A DNA stretch of 64,000 nucleotides from Streptomyces albus subsp. albus (GCF_000719865.1 NZ_JOID01000006.1:172717-236716), one strand, 5' to 3'; positions 49,499 to 59,367 are shown, numbered from the stretch's first letter. Numbers and translations: made by a program. The notes: a model not told the origin generated them from the sequence alone.

Positions 49499-50407
49499 TC
49501 AATCGACGTTCCTGTCCCATGTCGCAGCTCGGTCCCGCACCAGGTCGAGAACGATCGCAGCGAGGTCGGCAGGCCGGGTCATGGGGACGTTGTGGTTCGA
49601 GCTGATGTCGACCAGCCGGCGGCCAGGGACGGCATCGACGACGGCACGCACCTCGTCGCGCCGTGAGGCGTAGAAGCCATCCTCGGCCAGCACGATCGTC
49701 ATCGGACAGGTGAGGCGGCCGTACACATCGATGGCTGGGAAGACTTCTGCACCGAGCTCCGGAGCAGCGACAGTCGCGACCTCCTCGATGGCCGGCTGCC
49801 GTACCCACCAGTGACCGCGGCGCGTGAAGGAGCGCCGCGTGACCTCCGCGACCAGTCCGGGCCGTGCTCCCGCGTTGAGCCAGTCCTCTCCGGCCTCCCG
49901 CACGCACTGCTCGACATAGGCGTTCATCGCCTCGTCGTCGGCTCTCCAGCCGTAACGGAACGTGGTCCGCAAACGGTCCGCTGCCTCGGTAGTACGCACG
50001 CCGGCATGCTCGGCGAGTGACGCGTTACGGTCATCGAGTACCACGCCGTCCACAACGCAGAGAGCGGCCGGTTCCACAAGTCCACTGGCAGCGGCGGCCG
50101 TCACCGCGTACCCGCCGGTGGAATGGCCCACCAGCACGGGGCGGTCCCAGTCCAGCGCGGTGACGACGCTGCCGATGTCTCGCCAGTACTGCTCGGGTCC
50201 GGCAGAGTTGAGCCGGGACTGCCCATGGCCACGCAGGTCGAGAGCAACCGGATGGCACTCACTCACCAAGTGGGACGCCACGTCCATCCAGGCCGCGGCG
50301 TTGTGTCCGCTGCCGTGGACAAGAAGTACGCCCGCACCGTGACCGCCGAAGTCCACACCGGAGAGGGCCCCGTCCTCGACGGGGAGTTCGATCTCTGTTC
50401 CGGTCAC
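49499..50407 (-). CDS. Alpha/beta hydrolase
   Basis: A 302-residue alpha/beta-hydrolase. Oxyanion region LLVHGSGHNAAAW, nucleophile Ser96 in VGHSTGGYA, acid likely in IVLAEDGFYAS, and the final His in DISSNHNVPMTRP. The HGQSR motif after strand 4 fits esterase, lipase or haloperoxidase-like members. Two adjacent GTG codons (50410, 50407) are possible starts after AGGG; 50407 has the better spacing. The open frame upstream is not homologous. No operon partner; substrate unknown. Confidence 0.85.
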   Translation of the reverse strand: MTGTEIELPVEDGALSGVDFGGHGAGVLLVHGSGHNAAAWMDVASHLVSECHPVALDLRGHGQSRLNSAGPEQYWRDIGSVVTALDWDRPVLVGHSTGGYAVTAAAASGLVEPAALCVVDGVVLDDRNASLAEHAGVRTTEAADRLRTTFRYGWRADDEAMNAYVEQCVREAGEDWLNAGARPGLVAEVTRRSFTRRGHWWVRQPAIEEVATVAAPELGAEVFPAIDVYGRLTCPMTIVLAEDGFYASRRDEVRAVVDAVPGRRLVDISSNHNVPMTRPADLAAIVLDLVRDRAATWDRNVD

Positions 50408-50825
50408 CACTGCACCCTGTCTGCGAGAAGACAGCCAGTGCAAGCGCTTTTCCCCAGGGGGTCGGGGCGGGACGAGGATTCGTTGCGACCGCGCCGGGGA
50501 GCGGACAACGCAACTGCGGCAGTGGCTCCGGCGTTCATTGCGGCAGCCTCGTCCGGGACAAGATCCGGACAAGGCCCGGACCAGCCCGGACGGCCGGCGA
50601 ACTGTCCCGGACAGCCTGCTCTCATTGCCGCACCTGTTGATGGTCAGCAGTCTGTGTGGTGCCTGGCCGGCCACACGGTCGCCGCGGCACAGCCCGCTGC
50701 GTCGATGCATCACTCGCAACACAGCGGGGTGCTCCTGAAGTACAACCGTCGATCCGCGATGTGTGGATGACGTCCGTTTCGTCCTGCTCGGCGGACGCTC
50801 GGCAGGACTGTGAAGGAGGAAGATC
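50408..50825. other. 418 bp between hydrolase and secreted protein
   Basis: Both flanking genes are transcribed away from here, so two promoters should be present. A cluster of CCGGAC/CCGGGAC words occurs between about 50562 and 50612. No gene was recognised on either strand. Confidence 0.35.
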
Positions 50826-51224
50826 TTGCGCCTGTTCAAGGGTTTCGGAGTGGCCATGGCTGCGACTGCGGCAGCCTTCGCGATGGTTTCGCCGGCGTCG
50901 GCGTCCGCCCGGCAAGCAGTCACCCTCTCCAGCTCCGACGGCTACTACAGCGGCTCGGTGGTCATCGGCAGCCAGGCCGTAAAGGCCAATGGATTCATCG
51001 AGGACACAGGGTTTTACAAAGGTTCCAGTGCCCTCTACATCAACGTGACCACCTCGACCGGCAAATACAACATTTCGTTCGCCACGGTCAACAACGGCGC
51101 GTCGTACACCTTCGCGACGCGCAAGAAGACATTCCCCGGCACGTTCATCAGTGCGAAGGCGACCATGTGTTCCTGGAACAGCAGCGGCGTGTGGGCGTGC
51201 GGAGCATCCAAGACGGTTGGCTGA
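50826..51224 (+). CDS. Small secreted protein
   Basis: 132 residues with a clear signal peptide (MRLFKGFGVAMAATAAAFAM...SPASASA, cleavage near residue 28). The mature part is rich in Ser, Thr, Gly and Tyr, predicted beta, with two cysteines close to the C-terminus (TMCSWNSSGVWACGAS) that may form a disulfide. The TTG start follows AAGGAGGAAGATC, a strong ribosome site. Codons are less GC-rich than in neighbouring genes, which may indicate separate origin or high expression. No family was recognised; alone in its transcription unit. Confidence 0.75.
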   Translation: MRLFKGFGVAMAATAAAFAMVSPASASARQAVTLSSSDGYYSGSVVIGSQAVKANGFIEDTGFYKGSSALYINVTTSTGKYNISFATVNNGASYTFATRKKTFPGTFISAKATMCSWNSSGVWACGASKTVG

Positions 51225-51532
51225 CCAAGTTCATGGACTGCGGACAGCCGGGACCGAGTAGGGACCGCGCAGAGAGTGCGGTTCGGCGTCACGTAACACT
51301 CTGCTGAGCTGGTTGCTCGCGGGTGCCGGGTGGCGACCGATTCGGCGACGCGAGCCCACGGCGTTCCGGCCAGAAGTCGGTCCGACGGCTCCTGACCAGC
51401 TCTGGCTGGAAGGGCCGTGGCCCAACAGAGTGGTGGTGCCTCTCCAGTTGACCGGAGGCACCATCACTTGTCAGCCGGGGGTGAGACGTTCGCTTCGGCG
51501 GTCAGAGCGCGGAAACCGTCTGGCGGGCGGCG

Positions 51533-51780
51533 TCACTCCCCGTCCCGAGTCGCTTGCGGCGAGGGGGCAGGGCCGGACGCCGTCGCCGCCGTGCCGCCGG
51601 CCAGACGCCGCCTGACCTCCCGGGCGGTGGCGGCCAGCCGCTCAGCTTCGGCCTCCAGCCGCTCCCGCCCTCCACCTGGATCAGACCCTCCGCCAGCAGC
51701 CTGTCCAGCGCCCCGCCGACCGCGAAGCCGCTGTCGGTCCTTGCTGTAACAAGCCCAAGGGCTCCGCAACCGTCACACAT
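51533..51780 (-). pseudogene. Frameshifted remnant of a small gene
   Basis: Two minus-strand frames join into a plausible protein: ALDRLLAEGLIQVEGG in one and RERLEAEAERLAATAREVRR in the next, ending ATRDGE at 51533. A single indel near 51665 separates them. The family was not recognised. The surrounding 51225-51532 and 51781-52048 hold no other supported gene. Confidence 0.35.
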
Positions 51781-52048
51781 AGCCCAAGACCAGCAGCCCA
51801 GGCGGGGAGAAAAGAGAAGAACGGCTCGGGCTCCCGTACCGGCGCTCAGGCCCCGTCGTCACACAACTCCAGCCTGGGATGCTGCCCGCCGGGAGATCGC
51901 GGGCCGCTGACCCCGAGCGCGGTCGGCCTCGTCGGGCAGCGGCACGGCTTGGGGACGTCGGGCCGTTCGTTCGCTGCCGGCTACCGGGCCCTGGGGCCGG
52001 GGGCGCGGCCGGGCGGCGGACCTGTCCCTCCTTCCCGGCCGGGAAGGA

Positions 52049-52717
52049 TCAGGCCGGTTCGACGGCCTCGCGGGGCGGCATTCCCCGCGGGGCCCGGCGC
52101 AGCGAGACGAGGGTGACAGCGGTCAGCGCGATCATCACCGCCGTCGAGACCAGGAAGGCGGGTGAGGTCGGGGAGGACGCCGAGGCGCCGGCGGTCACGT
52201 ACGCGGCGGTGCCCGGCAGCACGCCGGCCGCCGTCGCGGCGGTGAACGGCCAGAGGCGCATTCCGGAGAAGGCCGCGGCGAAGTTGACCGCTTGGAACGG
52301 CATGCCCGGCACCAGGCGCAGGAGCAGCATGCTCCCGAAGCCCTGATCGGTGAGCCGGCGGTCCAGGGCGGCGAGGACCCTCTTCTTCAGCAGTGGCCGA
52401 AGCGCGTCCCGTCCGAGGCCCCGTCCGAGGCCGAAGGCCAGCGCCGCGCCCAGGGTCGTCCCGGCCACGGCCAGCAGCAGTCCCTGGGGAACGCCGAAGA
52501 GGACCCCGGCCGCCGCGTTGAGCACCGGCTTGGGGAAGAAGGCGAGGGTCGCCAGGGCGAAGACGACGACGAACGCCGGCGCGGCCCACGCCGACAACGG
52601 TCCGGAGGAAAAGCCCTGGAGGAGGAGCTCTCGCGGGCTCCAGACGAACAGGGAGCTCGCCGCGGCCGCCAGCAGTGTGACGAGGAAAGCCAGGCGGACG
52701 AGCGGGGGTATGGACAC
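52049..52717 (-). CDS. TVP38/TMEM64 (DedA-like) membrane protein
   Basis: A 222-residue membrane protein of the VTT/TVP38 family. Hydrophobic segments surround the family core: APAFVVVFALATLAFFPKPV, GVLFGVPQGLLLAVAGTTLG, the re-entrant LLLRLVPGMPFQAVNFAAA and YVTAGASASS. Related proteins act in lipid scrambling or membrane homeostasis. The GTG at 52717 gives a short normal N-terminus; longer starts add a basic leader. It is divergent from the SpoIIE-type phosphatase with a 267-bp gap. Confidence 0.85.
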   Translation of the reverse strand: MSIPPLVRLAFLVTLLAAAASSLFVWSPRELLLQGFSSGPLSAWAAPAFVVVFALATLAFFPKPVLNAAAGVLFGVPQGLLLAVAGTTLGAALAFGLGRGLGRDALRPLLKKRVLAALDRRLTDQGFGSMLLLRLVPGMPFQAVNFAAAFSGMRLWPFTAATAAGVLPGTAAYVTAGASASSPTSPAFLVSTAVMIALTAVTLVSLRRAPRGMPPREAVEPA

Positions 52718-52984
52718 TCGGTGAGTGTACCGACCGCCATGTCCGGTGTTTTTCCGTCGGTGGACGAGGGCGCCCGTGCCGGGAACGCGTCGGGTCAATC
52801 CGGCACCGGCAGTACACGGTCCCCACCGGACGGACGCGGCGGTTGTTCCCGGCCCCGGGTCCGCGGCCGGCAGGCGGCGACGGGCCCGCGGTGCGTCCGC
52901 GTCCGCGTTTCCCGGCAGGGTGCGGAGGGCGGTTTCTCCCTACTCTGGAGGCGGGCCGCACCCGGCCGGTTCGGAGGCGACGAG

Positions 52985-55498
52985 ATGAGGGAGAACGCGG
53001 GGACGGCGTTCGGGTTCGCGGGCGTGGCGATGGCGGCCGTCTACGTGCGCGACCCGGAGGGCACCGGCAGGCTGCGGCTGATCGAGACCCTCGGCCGGAC
53101 CAGTGCACCGTACGAGGTGCCCGAGACCCTGTCACCGGACGACCGCTCCCCGGTGACGGATGCCTACCGCACCGGCCGCCCCGTGTGGCCGGCCACGGGT
53201 GAGACGGCCCCGGACGCGACGGCCACCGCCGCCGGGACGCCGGCGGCGCCGGCGGTGTCGGCGGGCGCCCTGCCGCTGGGCGCCGAGGACGAGCGGCTGG
53301 GCTGCCTGCTCGTCGTCGACGACGGCCCGCACGGCTTCGGCACCACACGCCGCCATCTGCTGGAGATGTACGCCGGCCAGCTCACGACCCGGCTCGAGGC
53401 GGCCGGCCGGCCCCGCACCACTCCTGCCCCCGGCGGCGCACGGGAGCCGACCCCGGCCGATGCGGTACTGCGCCGGATTCGCCCGGGTGCCTGCGCTCTG
53501 GCCCTGGACACCGGCCGTATCGAGACGGACAGCCGGCTGCCCGAGCTGTTCGGCATCGCGCCGGAGGACTTCGACGGACGCGTCGAGACCCTGCTCTGGC
53601 GTACCGTCCCCGACGACCTGCCGGCCCTGATGTCCCTCATCGAACCGGACGAGCGCGCCACCGGCCCCCGTGACCTGGAGTTCCGGGTCCGGCTGGGCAC
53701 CGGAGAACTGCGCTGGCTCTCGCTCAGCTGCCGGCTGGGTCTCGACCCGGCGGGGCGGCCGGACCGGCTGCTCGGTGTCGTCGCCGAGGCCTCTCGTCTG
53801 CGGCCCCGGGCCCACGAGGTCTCCCGGGTCCAGCGGCTGGCCACCGCCCTCGCCGACACCACGAACCCCCGTGACCTCGTCGGCGCCCTGCTCGATGCGC
53901 TGGGCGCCGACCGGGTGGCGCTCGCCGAACTCGTGAGCGACCGGCTGATGGTCACCGTCCTCGATCCCCCGGATCCGGGCGTCTGGCCGCGGGCATGGCG
54001 GTCGGCCTGGCGCGCGGAGTGGCGCGACGCACCCTCCGGCTCCCTCCCCACGGTGGAGGGCACCCTGCGCGAGGGGAACGTACACCTGTGGCCGCCGGGC
54101 GCGGCCGTCCCGCCGGATCTGGTGGGGCTGGGCCCGGGAGGGCTGGCGCTGCTGCCGCTGCCGGCCGAGGGCCGGACGCTCGGCGCCTGCGTGATCGGCT
54201 GGAACGCGGCACAGGAGTTCGGCCTGCAGGAGAGTTCCCTGCTGACCGCCACCGCGTCCCTGGCGGGGCAGGCCCTGATGCGGGCCCGCGCGTTCGACGC
54301 CGAGCGCGAGCTGGTCACGGTGCTCCAACGCAGTCTGCTGCCCCGCACGCTGCCCGCCCTGTCCGGCGGCGTGGCCGTCGTCCGCTACCTCCCCGCCGCC
54401 GCGGGCTTGGAGGTGGGAGGCGACTGGTACGACGTGATCCCGCTGTCGGACCGGCAGGTGGCCTTCGTCATCGGCGACGTGGAGGGGCACAGCGCCGCGG
54501 CAGCCACCGTCATGGGCCAAATGCGTACGGCGATCAGGGCGTACGCCGTGGAGGGCCACACCCCCGACGTGGTCGTCTCGCACGCCAACCGGCTGCTGAC
54601 GGGGATGGAGACCGACCTGTTCGCCACCGTCTGCTATGCCGCCCTGGACATGGAGGAGGGCAACGCCTGGTTCGTACGGGCCGGGCACCTGCCGCCCGTG
54701 CTGCGCGATCCGGACGGCGGGACGAGGGAGCTGGAGGTCGAGGGCGGCCCGCCCCTGGGCGTGGACGCCGAGGCGGCGTTCCCGTTGACCACGGCCGCCA
54801 TCGCGCCCGGCTCCGTCCTGGCACTGATGACGGACGGCCTGGTGGAGTCGCCGGAGACCGGGGCGGAGGAGGGGATGCGCCGCGTCCGTGACACCCTGGC
54901 GGCCGCCGACCCCTCCGACCCCGAGGGCATGGCGGCGGCCCTGCTCGGCGGTGGTGCGCGGCGCGACGACGACCTGGCGCTGCTCCTGCTGCGCTACGAC
55001 GGGATGGCGGTCCGGCCGCGCCGGGCGGGCTGGGCGGTCTGGCGGCTGCCCGACGCGGCCGCGCACGCGCGCCGCTTCACCACCCGGACGCTGCGCGCGT
55101 GGGACGCGGTCGAGGAGGCCGACACCGTTCTCCTGGTGGTCAGCGAGCTGGTGACCAACGCCCTGGTGCACACCACGGGAGAGGTCCGGCTGGACCTCGC
55201 GCTGACCGGGAACCGGCTGCGGGTCGCGGTCAGCGACTCCTCACCGCGGACGCCGGTCAAGGCGGCCAGCATGGACTGGGAGGCGACCGGGGGCAGGGGC
55301 ATCCTCATGGTCGAAGCGGTGTCGGAGTCCTGGGGTTCGGTGCCGCTCAGCGGCGGCAAGCAGGTGTGGAGCGAGATCGCCGTGCCGCCGCGGGAGCCCG
55401 AACCGCCCGGCTCGGAGGAGGCGCCCGAGAAGGTGCCGGAGGAGGAGCCCACCCAGGGGAACCGGACCGGTCGAGAGGGCACTCCGGGTGCAAAATGA
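52985..55498 (+). CDS. SpoIIE-type PP2C phosphatase with GAF/PAS-like and anti-sigma kinase-like domains
   Basis: An 837-residue multi-domain regulator. N-terminal GAF-like sensing region (1-140), a PAS-like region (about 155-275, PGACALALDTGRIETDSRLP), a second GAF-like region (about 285-440), then a SpoIIE phosphatase (from RELVTVLQRSLLPRTLPALS; metal ligands in GGDWYDV, Asp480, and VIGDVEGH) ending with DDDLALLLLRY. The C-terminal part is a HATPase of the anti-sigma factor kind (VVSELVTNALVHTTGEVRLD, TGGRGILMV). Such proteins dephosphorylate anti-anti-sigma factors and control alternative sigma factors in Streptomyces. The ATG follows GGAGGCGACG. No sigma factor or antagonist is adjacent, so it probably acts on a remote partner. 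Confidence 0.92.
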   Translation: MRENAGTAFGFAGVAMAAVYVRDPEGTGRLRLIETLGRTSAPYEVPETLSPDDRSPVTDAYRTGRPVWPATGETAPDATATAAGTPAAPAVSAGALPLGAEDERLGCLLVVDDGPHGFGTTRRHLLEMYAGQLTTRLEAAGRPRTTPAPGGAREPTPADAVLRRIRPGACALALDTGRIETDSRLPELFGIAPEDFDGRVETLLWRTVPDDLPALMSLIEPDERATGPRDLEFRVRLGTGELRWLSLSCRLGLDPAGRPDRLLGVVAEASRLRPRAHEVSRVQRLATALADTTNPRDLVGALLDALGADRVALAELVSDRLMVTVLDPPDPGVWPRAWRSAWRAEWRDAPSGSLPTVEGTLREGNVHLWPPGAAVPPDLVGLGPGGLALLPLPAEGRTLGACVIGWNAAQEFGLQESSLLTATASLAGQALMRARAFDAERELVTVLQRSLLPRTLPALSGGVAVVRYLPAAAGLEVGGDWYDVIPLSDRQVAFVIGDVEGHSAAAATVMGQMRTAIRAYAVEGHTPDVVVSHANRLLTGMETDLFATVCYAALDMEEGNAWFVRAGHLPPVLRDPDGGTRELEVEGGPPLGVDAEAAFPLTTAAIAPGSVLALMTDGLVESPETGAEEGMRRVRDTLAAADPSDPEGMAAALLGGGARRDDDLALLLLRYDGMAVRPRRAGWAVWRLPDAAAHARRFTTRTLRAWDAVEEADTVLLVVSELVTNALVHTTGEVRLDLALTGNRLRVAVSDSSPRTPVKAASMDWEATGGRGILMVEAVSESWGSVPLSGGKQVWSEIAVPPREPEPPGSEEAPEKVPEEEPTQGNRTGREGTPGAK

Positions 55499-55575
55499 GA
55501 CAAAGTAGGAAAATATCTGAAAATATCGTCCAGTCGCTGATGTGAGGTGGGCCGGGCGGCCCGGGAGGTGCCGGG

Positions 55576-56712
55576 ATGAAGCCACACCGGGGCCGGGCCG
55601 GGGCCGCGCCGGCCGCCGCGGCACTCGTGTTCGTCACCCTCCTCGCCCTCACCCTCGCCACCGCCGCCTGCGGGAAGGCCGCCCAGTCCGGAGGACGGCC
55701 GGACGGGGGCACCGCCACACCCCGAACGGGGGGCTTCACCATCGGACTCCTCCTCCCGGCCAACCAGGCGGACCGCTGGGAGCGGTTCGACCAGCCGCTG
55801 ATCGAGGGCAGGGTCCGCGAACTGTGTCCCACCTGCACGGTGCGCTACTCCCCGAGCGGGCCGGACGCCGCCGCTCAGCAGCAACAGCTCCGGGCGTTGC
55901 TGACCAGCGGGATCGACGTGCTGATCCTCGGCTCCGTCGACTCCAGGGCGGCACGTCCCACGGTGCGCGGTGCGGCGGCGGCCAAGGTGCCCGTCGTCGC
56001 CTACGACCAACTGGCCAGGGGCCCGGTCTCCGGATACGTCTCCTACGACGGCAAGGAGATCGGCAGGCTGCAGGCCACGGCACTGCTGCGGGCACTGGGC
56101 TCCGACGCCTCCCGGCTCCGCGTCGTCATGCTCAACGGCTCGCCGACCGACCCGAACGCGGCCGACCTGAAGGAAGGGGCCCTCTCCGTCCTCGAGGGCC
56201 GGGTGAAGATCGCCAAGCAGTACGAAGTGCTCAACTGGGACCCCGTGAACGCCTACGCCGACATGACCGCCGCCATCGCCGACATCGGGCCCGACCGGAT
56301 CCACGGTGTCTACGCCGCCAACGACGGCCTCGCCTCGGGAGCCATCGCCGCCCTGAGGTCGGCGAACGTCCACCCCCTGCCCCCGATCACCGGCCAGGAC
56401 GCGGACCTCGCGGCCGTGCAGCGCATCGTCACCGGCGAGCAGTTCATGACCGTCTACAAACCCTTCACCCCCGAAGCCCGCGCCGCCGCCGAGATGGCCG
56501 TCGCGCTGGGACGGGGGGAGAGCATCGGGGACATCGCCACCGGGACGGTCCGCAACGGCTCCGGCCGGGACATCCCCTCCGTCGTCCTCCAGCCCGTCCC
56601 CCTGACCGCCGGCACCATCGACACCGTGATCAGGAGCGGCAAGTACACCACCGACCAGATCTGCACCCCGGACATCCGCTCCGCCTGCGAGGAGGCCGGT
56701 CTCCTTGGCTAG
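55576..56712 (+). CDS. Sugar ABC transporter substrate-binding lipoprotein
   Basis: A 378-residue periplasmic-type binding protein of the ribose/xylose class (Peripl_BP_4). The signal peptide ends in the lipobox LATAAC, lipidated Cys32. Mature-domain landmarks: IGLLLPANQADRWERFDQPL, GIDVLILGSVDSRAA, VPVVAYDQLARG, GVYAANDGLASGAIAALR, and a C-terminal DQICTP pattern as in xylose-binding proteins. It is the first gene of a three-gene importer. The ligand is probably a pentose or related sugar but is not determined. The LacI regulator at the left edge is too far away to be linked. Confidence 0.92.
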   Translation: MKPHRGRAGAAPAAAALVFVTLLALTLATAACGKAAQSGGRPDGGTATPRTGGFTIGLLLPANQADRWERFDQPLIEGRVRELCPTCTVRYSPSGPDAAAQQQQLRALLTSGIDVLILGSVDSRAARPTVRGAAAAKVPVVAYDQLARGPVSGYVSYDGKEIGRLQATALLRALGSDASRLRVVMLNGSPTDPNAADLKEGALSVLEGRVKIAKQYEVLNWDPVNAYADMTAAIADIGPDRIHGVYAANDGLASGAIAALRSANVHPLPPITGQDADLAAVQRIVTGEQFMTVYKPFTPEARAAAEMAVALGRGESIGDIATGTVRNGSGRDIPSVVLQPVPLTAGTIDTVIRSGKYTTDQICTPDIRSACEEAGLLG

Positions 56713-56757
56713 GGCCGGGTCCGGAGCGCAGGCGCTCAAGGCAAGGGAAGATCTCAC

Positions 56758-57531
56758 GTGCCGACACCCCCTGTGCTGGCGCTGCGCGGCATCTCCAAAC
56801 GGTTCGGCGCCGTGCAGGCGCTGCTGGACGTCGAACTCGAAGTCCACGCCGGAGAGGTCGTCGCCCTGGTCGGCGGCAACGGCGCGGGCAAGTCCACACT
56901 CCTCAAGGTGATCACCGGCGCCGGGCCGGCCGACGAGGGCGTCATCGCGTGGCAGGGCCGAACCGTCCGGATCGCCCGGCCCCGGGACGCCCGCGAACTG
57001 GGCATCGCCGCCGCCTACCAGGACCTCGCCCTGTGCGAGAACATCGACGTGGTCGGGAACCTCTTCCTCGGGCGGGAGATCAGCCGGCTGGGATTCCTGG
57101 ACGAGGTGGAGATGGAGCAGCGGGCCCGGGAACTGCTCGGCACCCTCTCCCTCCGCATTCCCGACCTGCGCGTACCCGTCGCCTCGCTGCCCGCCGGCCA
57201 GCGCAGGGGCATCGTGATCTGCCGCTGCCTCCTCGGCGACCCCCGGCTGATCCTGCTGGACGAGCCCACCGCGGCCATGAGCGTCCAGCAGTCCGTACAG
57301 GTCCTCGATCTCATCGAGCGCCTGCGGGAGCGGGGGATCGGTGTCCTGCTCATCAGCCGCAACCTCGGCGACGTCAAGGCCGTCGCGGACCGCGCGGCGG
57401 TCCTGCGGCTGGGACACAACAACGGCTTCTTCGACGTCCCGACCACCTCCCAGGAGCAGATCGTCTCCTCCATCACCGGCGCCACGGACAACGCCGTCGT
57501 TCAGCGCGCGACACCGGAGTGGCAGCTGTGA
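56758..57531 (+). CDS. Sugar ABC transporter ATP-binding protein, single domain
   Basis: A 257-residue ATPase with Walker A GGNGAGKSTLL (Lys45), Q-loop AAYQDL, Walker B LILLDEPTAAM and switch region LLISRNL. The signature reads LPAGQ instead of LSGGQ, as in many CUT2-type transporters. E. coli XylG/RbsA have two fused ATPase domains; this one has a single domain, common in actinobacteria. The GTG start is 45 bp after the binding protein; the stop overlaps the permease start (GTGA, 57528-57531). Confidence 0.92.
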   Translation: MPTPPVLALRGISKRFGAVQALLDVELEVHAGEVVALVGGNGAGKSTLLKVITGAGPADEGVIAWQGRTVRIARPRDARELGIAAAYQDLALCENIDVVGNLFLGREISRLGFLDEVEMEQRARELLGTLSLRIPDLRVPVASLPAGQRRGIVICRCLLGDPRLILLDEPTAAMSVQQSVQVLDLIERLRERGIGVLLISRNLGDVKAVADRAAVLRLGHNNGFFDVPTTSQEQIVSSITGATDNAVVQRATPEWQL

Positions 57532-58802
57532 CGTCCACGAAACCGCACCCGGCCGAGCCGCCCGAGCCGCCCGGGCCCACCGAGCCACCCGGCTCCCGCG
57601 GCCGGGAGGCGCGGCGCCGGCTGAGGAGCCACCTCGACGTCACGCGGCGGCGGATGCGCGAAGGGCAGCTCGGCTCCGCCCCCGTCGTCGTCGCCCTCGC
57701 CGTGATCTGGGCCGTCTTCGGGATCCTGGACCCCGACTTCCTCAGCCCGCGCAACCTGTCCAACCTCAGCATCGACATCGTCGGCGCCGGCCTCGTGGCC
57801 GTCGGCGTGGTGTTCGTGCTGCTCCTGGCCGAGATCGACCTCTCCGTCGCCTCGGTCGGTGCCCTGTCCGCGGCCCTGTTCGCCGCGCTCAACGTGCGGC
57901 ACGGCGTTCCGGAAGCGGCCGCCGTCCTCCTCGCGCTCGCCGTCGGCGCGGCGGTCGGCGCCGTCCACGGCTTCTTCGTCGCCAGAGTCGGCGTGCCGTC
58001 CTTCGTCGTCACGCTCGCGGGACTGCTGGGCTGGAACGGTCTGACCCTGTACATCTTCGCCGGGCAGGGCACCATCCTCCTGGACGAGAACGGCCCACTC
58101 GTCCGGCTCACCCACTCCTACTTCCACGACGTCGCCGTCGCCTACGGCCTGGCGGCGCTGGGCACGCTCGCCTACTTCCTGCCGTCCTACCGGACCGCGC
58201 GGCGCCGCAGAGCCGCCGGCGCCCTGCCGGCCCGGAGCCTGCCCGAGATCGTGCTGCGCACGCTGGCCCTCGCCGCCGTCGCCTTCACCGCCGGCTGGAC
58301 ACTCAACCAGTTCCAGGGCCTGCCCCTCGCCCTGCTGATCTTCCTGGTCTTCCTGGTCTGCCTCGATGTGCTGCTGCGCCGTACTCCCTACGGCCGCAGG
58401 ATCACCGCCCTCGGCGGCAACATCGAGCCGGCCCGGCGCGCCGGGATCGCCGTGACGTCGGTGCGCGTGTCCGTCTTCATGATCTCCAGCACGATGGCCG
58501 CGATCGGGGGCCTGTTCCTGGCCTCCCGGGTCAGCTCGGCCAGTGCGACGGCGGGTTCCGGCAACCTGTTGATCGAGGCCATCGCCGCGGCCGTCATCGG
58601 CGGCACCAGCCTCTTCGGCGGCCGGGGGCGCACCTGGTCGGCGCTCCTGGGCATCCTGGTGATCCAGTCGGTCGCCTCCGGTATGGCGCTGCTGGGCATC
58701 CCGGCCGCCGTGCAGTTCATGATCACCGGTGTGGTGCTGCTCGGCGCGGTCGTCGTCGACACCCTCGCGCGCCGCACCCGGAAGGCCCACGGCTGGGCCT
58801 GA
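57528..58802 (+). CDS. Sugar ABC transporter permease (XylH/RbsC type)
   Basis: A 424-residue permease of the BPD_transp_2 class. A Pro-rich cytoplasmic leader precedes about ten membrane segments. Characteristic segments: NLSNLSIDIVGAGLVAVGV, LLAEIDLSVASVGALSAAL, ARVGVPSFVVTLAGLLGWNG, and the C-terminal AIAAAVIGGTSLFGGRG. The GTG overlaps the ATPase stop by 4 bp. Together with the two genes before it this completes an importer. The length and the insertion between helices 5 and 6 fit the XylH branch. Confidence 0.92.
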   Translation: MTSTKPHPAEPPEPPGPTEPPGSRGREARRRLRSHLDVTRRRMREGQLGSAPVVVALAVIWAVFGILDPDFLSPRNLSNLSIDIVGAGLVAVGVVFVLLLAEIDLSVASVGALSAALFAALNVRHGVPEAAAVLLALAVGAAVGAVHGFFVARVGVPSFVVTLAGLLGWNGLTLYIFAGQGTILLDENGPLVRLTHSYFHDVAVAYGLAALGTLAYFLPSYRTARRRRAAGALPARSLPEIVLRTLALAAVAFTAGWTLNQFQGLPLALLIFLVFLVCLDVLLRRTPYGRRITALGGNIEPARRAGIAVTSVRVSVFMISSTMAAIGGLFLASRVSSASATAGSGNLLIEAIAAAVIGGTSLFGGRGRTWSALLGILVIQSVASGMALLGIPAAVQFMITGVVLLGAVVVDTLARRTRKAHGWA

Positions 58803-58952
58803 GAACGGGGCGCCGCCGGGTGCGGCCCGCGCCGGCACCGACTTCTCGACGGGGGCGGGGGCACAGGTTCACATCCCGTCGTCCCGGCCCGTGTTCCCGG
58901 GCCGCGCCCGGACTTGGCTAAGCTCTCCGGCTTCCGAGCGCTGGAGGACGCA

Positions 58953-59318
58953 GTGAGTGATCGCCCTGTCCGCACGATCGAGGTGCCTCTCGGTGAGGCC
59001 GGCGGAGAAACGATACGGGTGCAGATCCGCGAAGTGGACGAATCCCTGGTGCGCGTGGGCCGCGGTGGCCGCTCCGTGGCGCGGGCGCAGAGGTCGTTCG
59101 GCGAGATGCTGGATACCGTACGGCCGGTGGCCGAGAGCTTCGTCGGACGCTTCCGGGGGCTGGCCAACGCGCCGGATGAGATCACTCTGGAGTTCGGGGT
59201 GTCACTGTCGGCCGAGGCCGATGTGGTCATCGCGAGCACCGCCACCGCCGCGAACTTTTCCGTGACCCTCACCTGGAACCGAAGTGACGAGCCTGGAACA
59301 ACGGTCAATAATGCGTGA
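58953..59318 (+). CDS. Trypco1-domain protein (CU044_2847 family)
   Basis: A 121-residue protein matching trypsin-co-occurring domain 1. It starts RPVRTIEVPLGEAGGETIRV, has a central helix (SFGEMLDTVRPVAESFVGRF) and ends with strands (DEITLEFGVSLSAEADVVIA, FSVTLTWNR). Domains of this kind are encoded next to trypsin-like peptidases fused to STAND NTPases, exactly as here: the next gene begins 49 bp downstream. It is thought to be a target or regulatory partner of the protease. GTG start after GGAGGACGCA. Confidence 0.87.
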   Translation: MSDRPVRTIEVPLGEAGGETIRVQIREVDESLVRVGRGGRSVARAQRSFGEMLDTVRPVAESFVGRFRGLANAPDEITLEFGVSLSAEADVVIASTATAANFSVTLTWNRSDEPGTTVNNA

Positions 59319-59367
59319 GGAGTTGAGCCGGTGGGGACCGGCTCGACCGTGGTGAAACGGAGGCCGT

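Noticed and set aside
50545..50620. Cluster of CCGGAC words as a possible recombinase or regulator site
   Set aside because: Spacing is irregular and such words are common at this GC content.
55542..58802. 1,086-codon plus-strand frame across the ABC importer
   Set aside because: Only the last 424 codons (from 57528) make the permease; the upstream part is an out-of-frame reading of the binding protein and ATPase genes.
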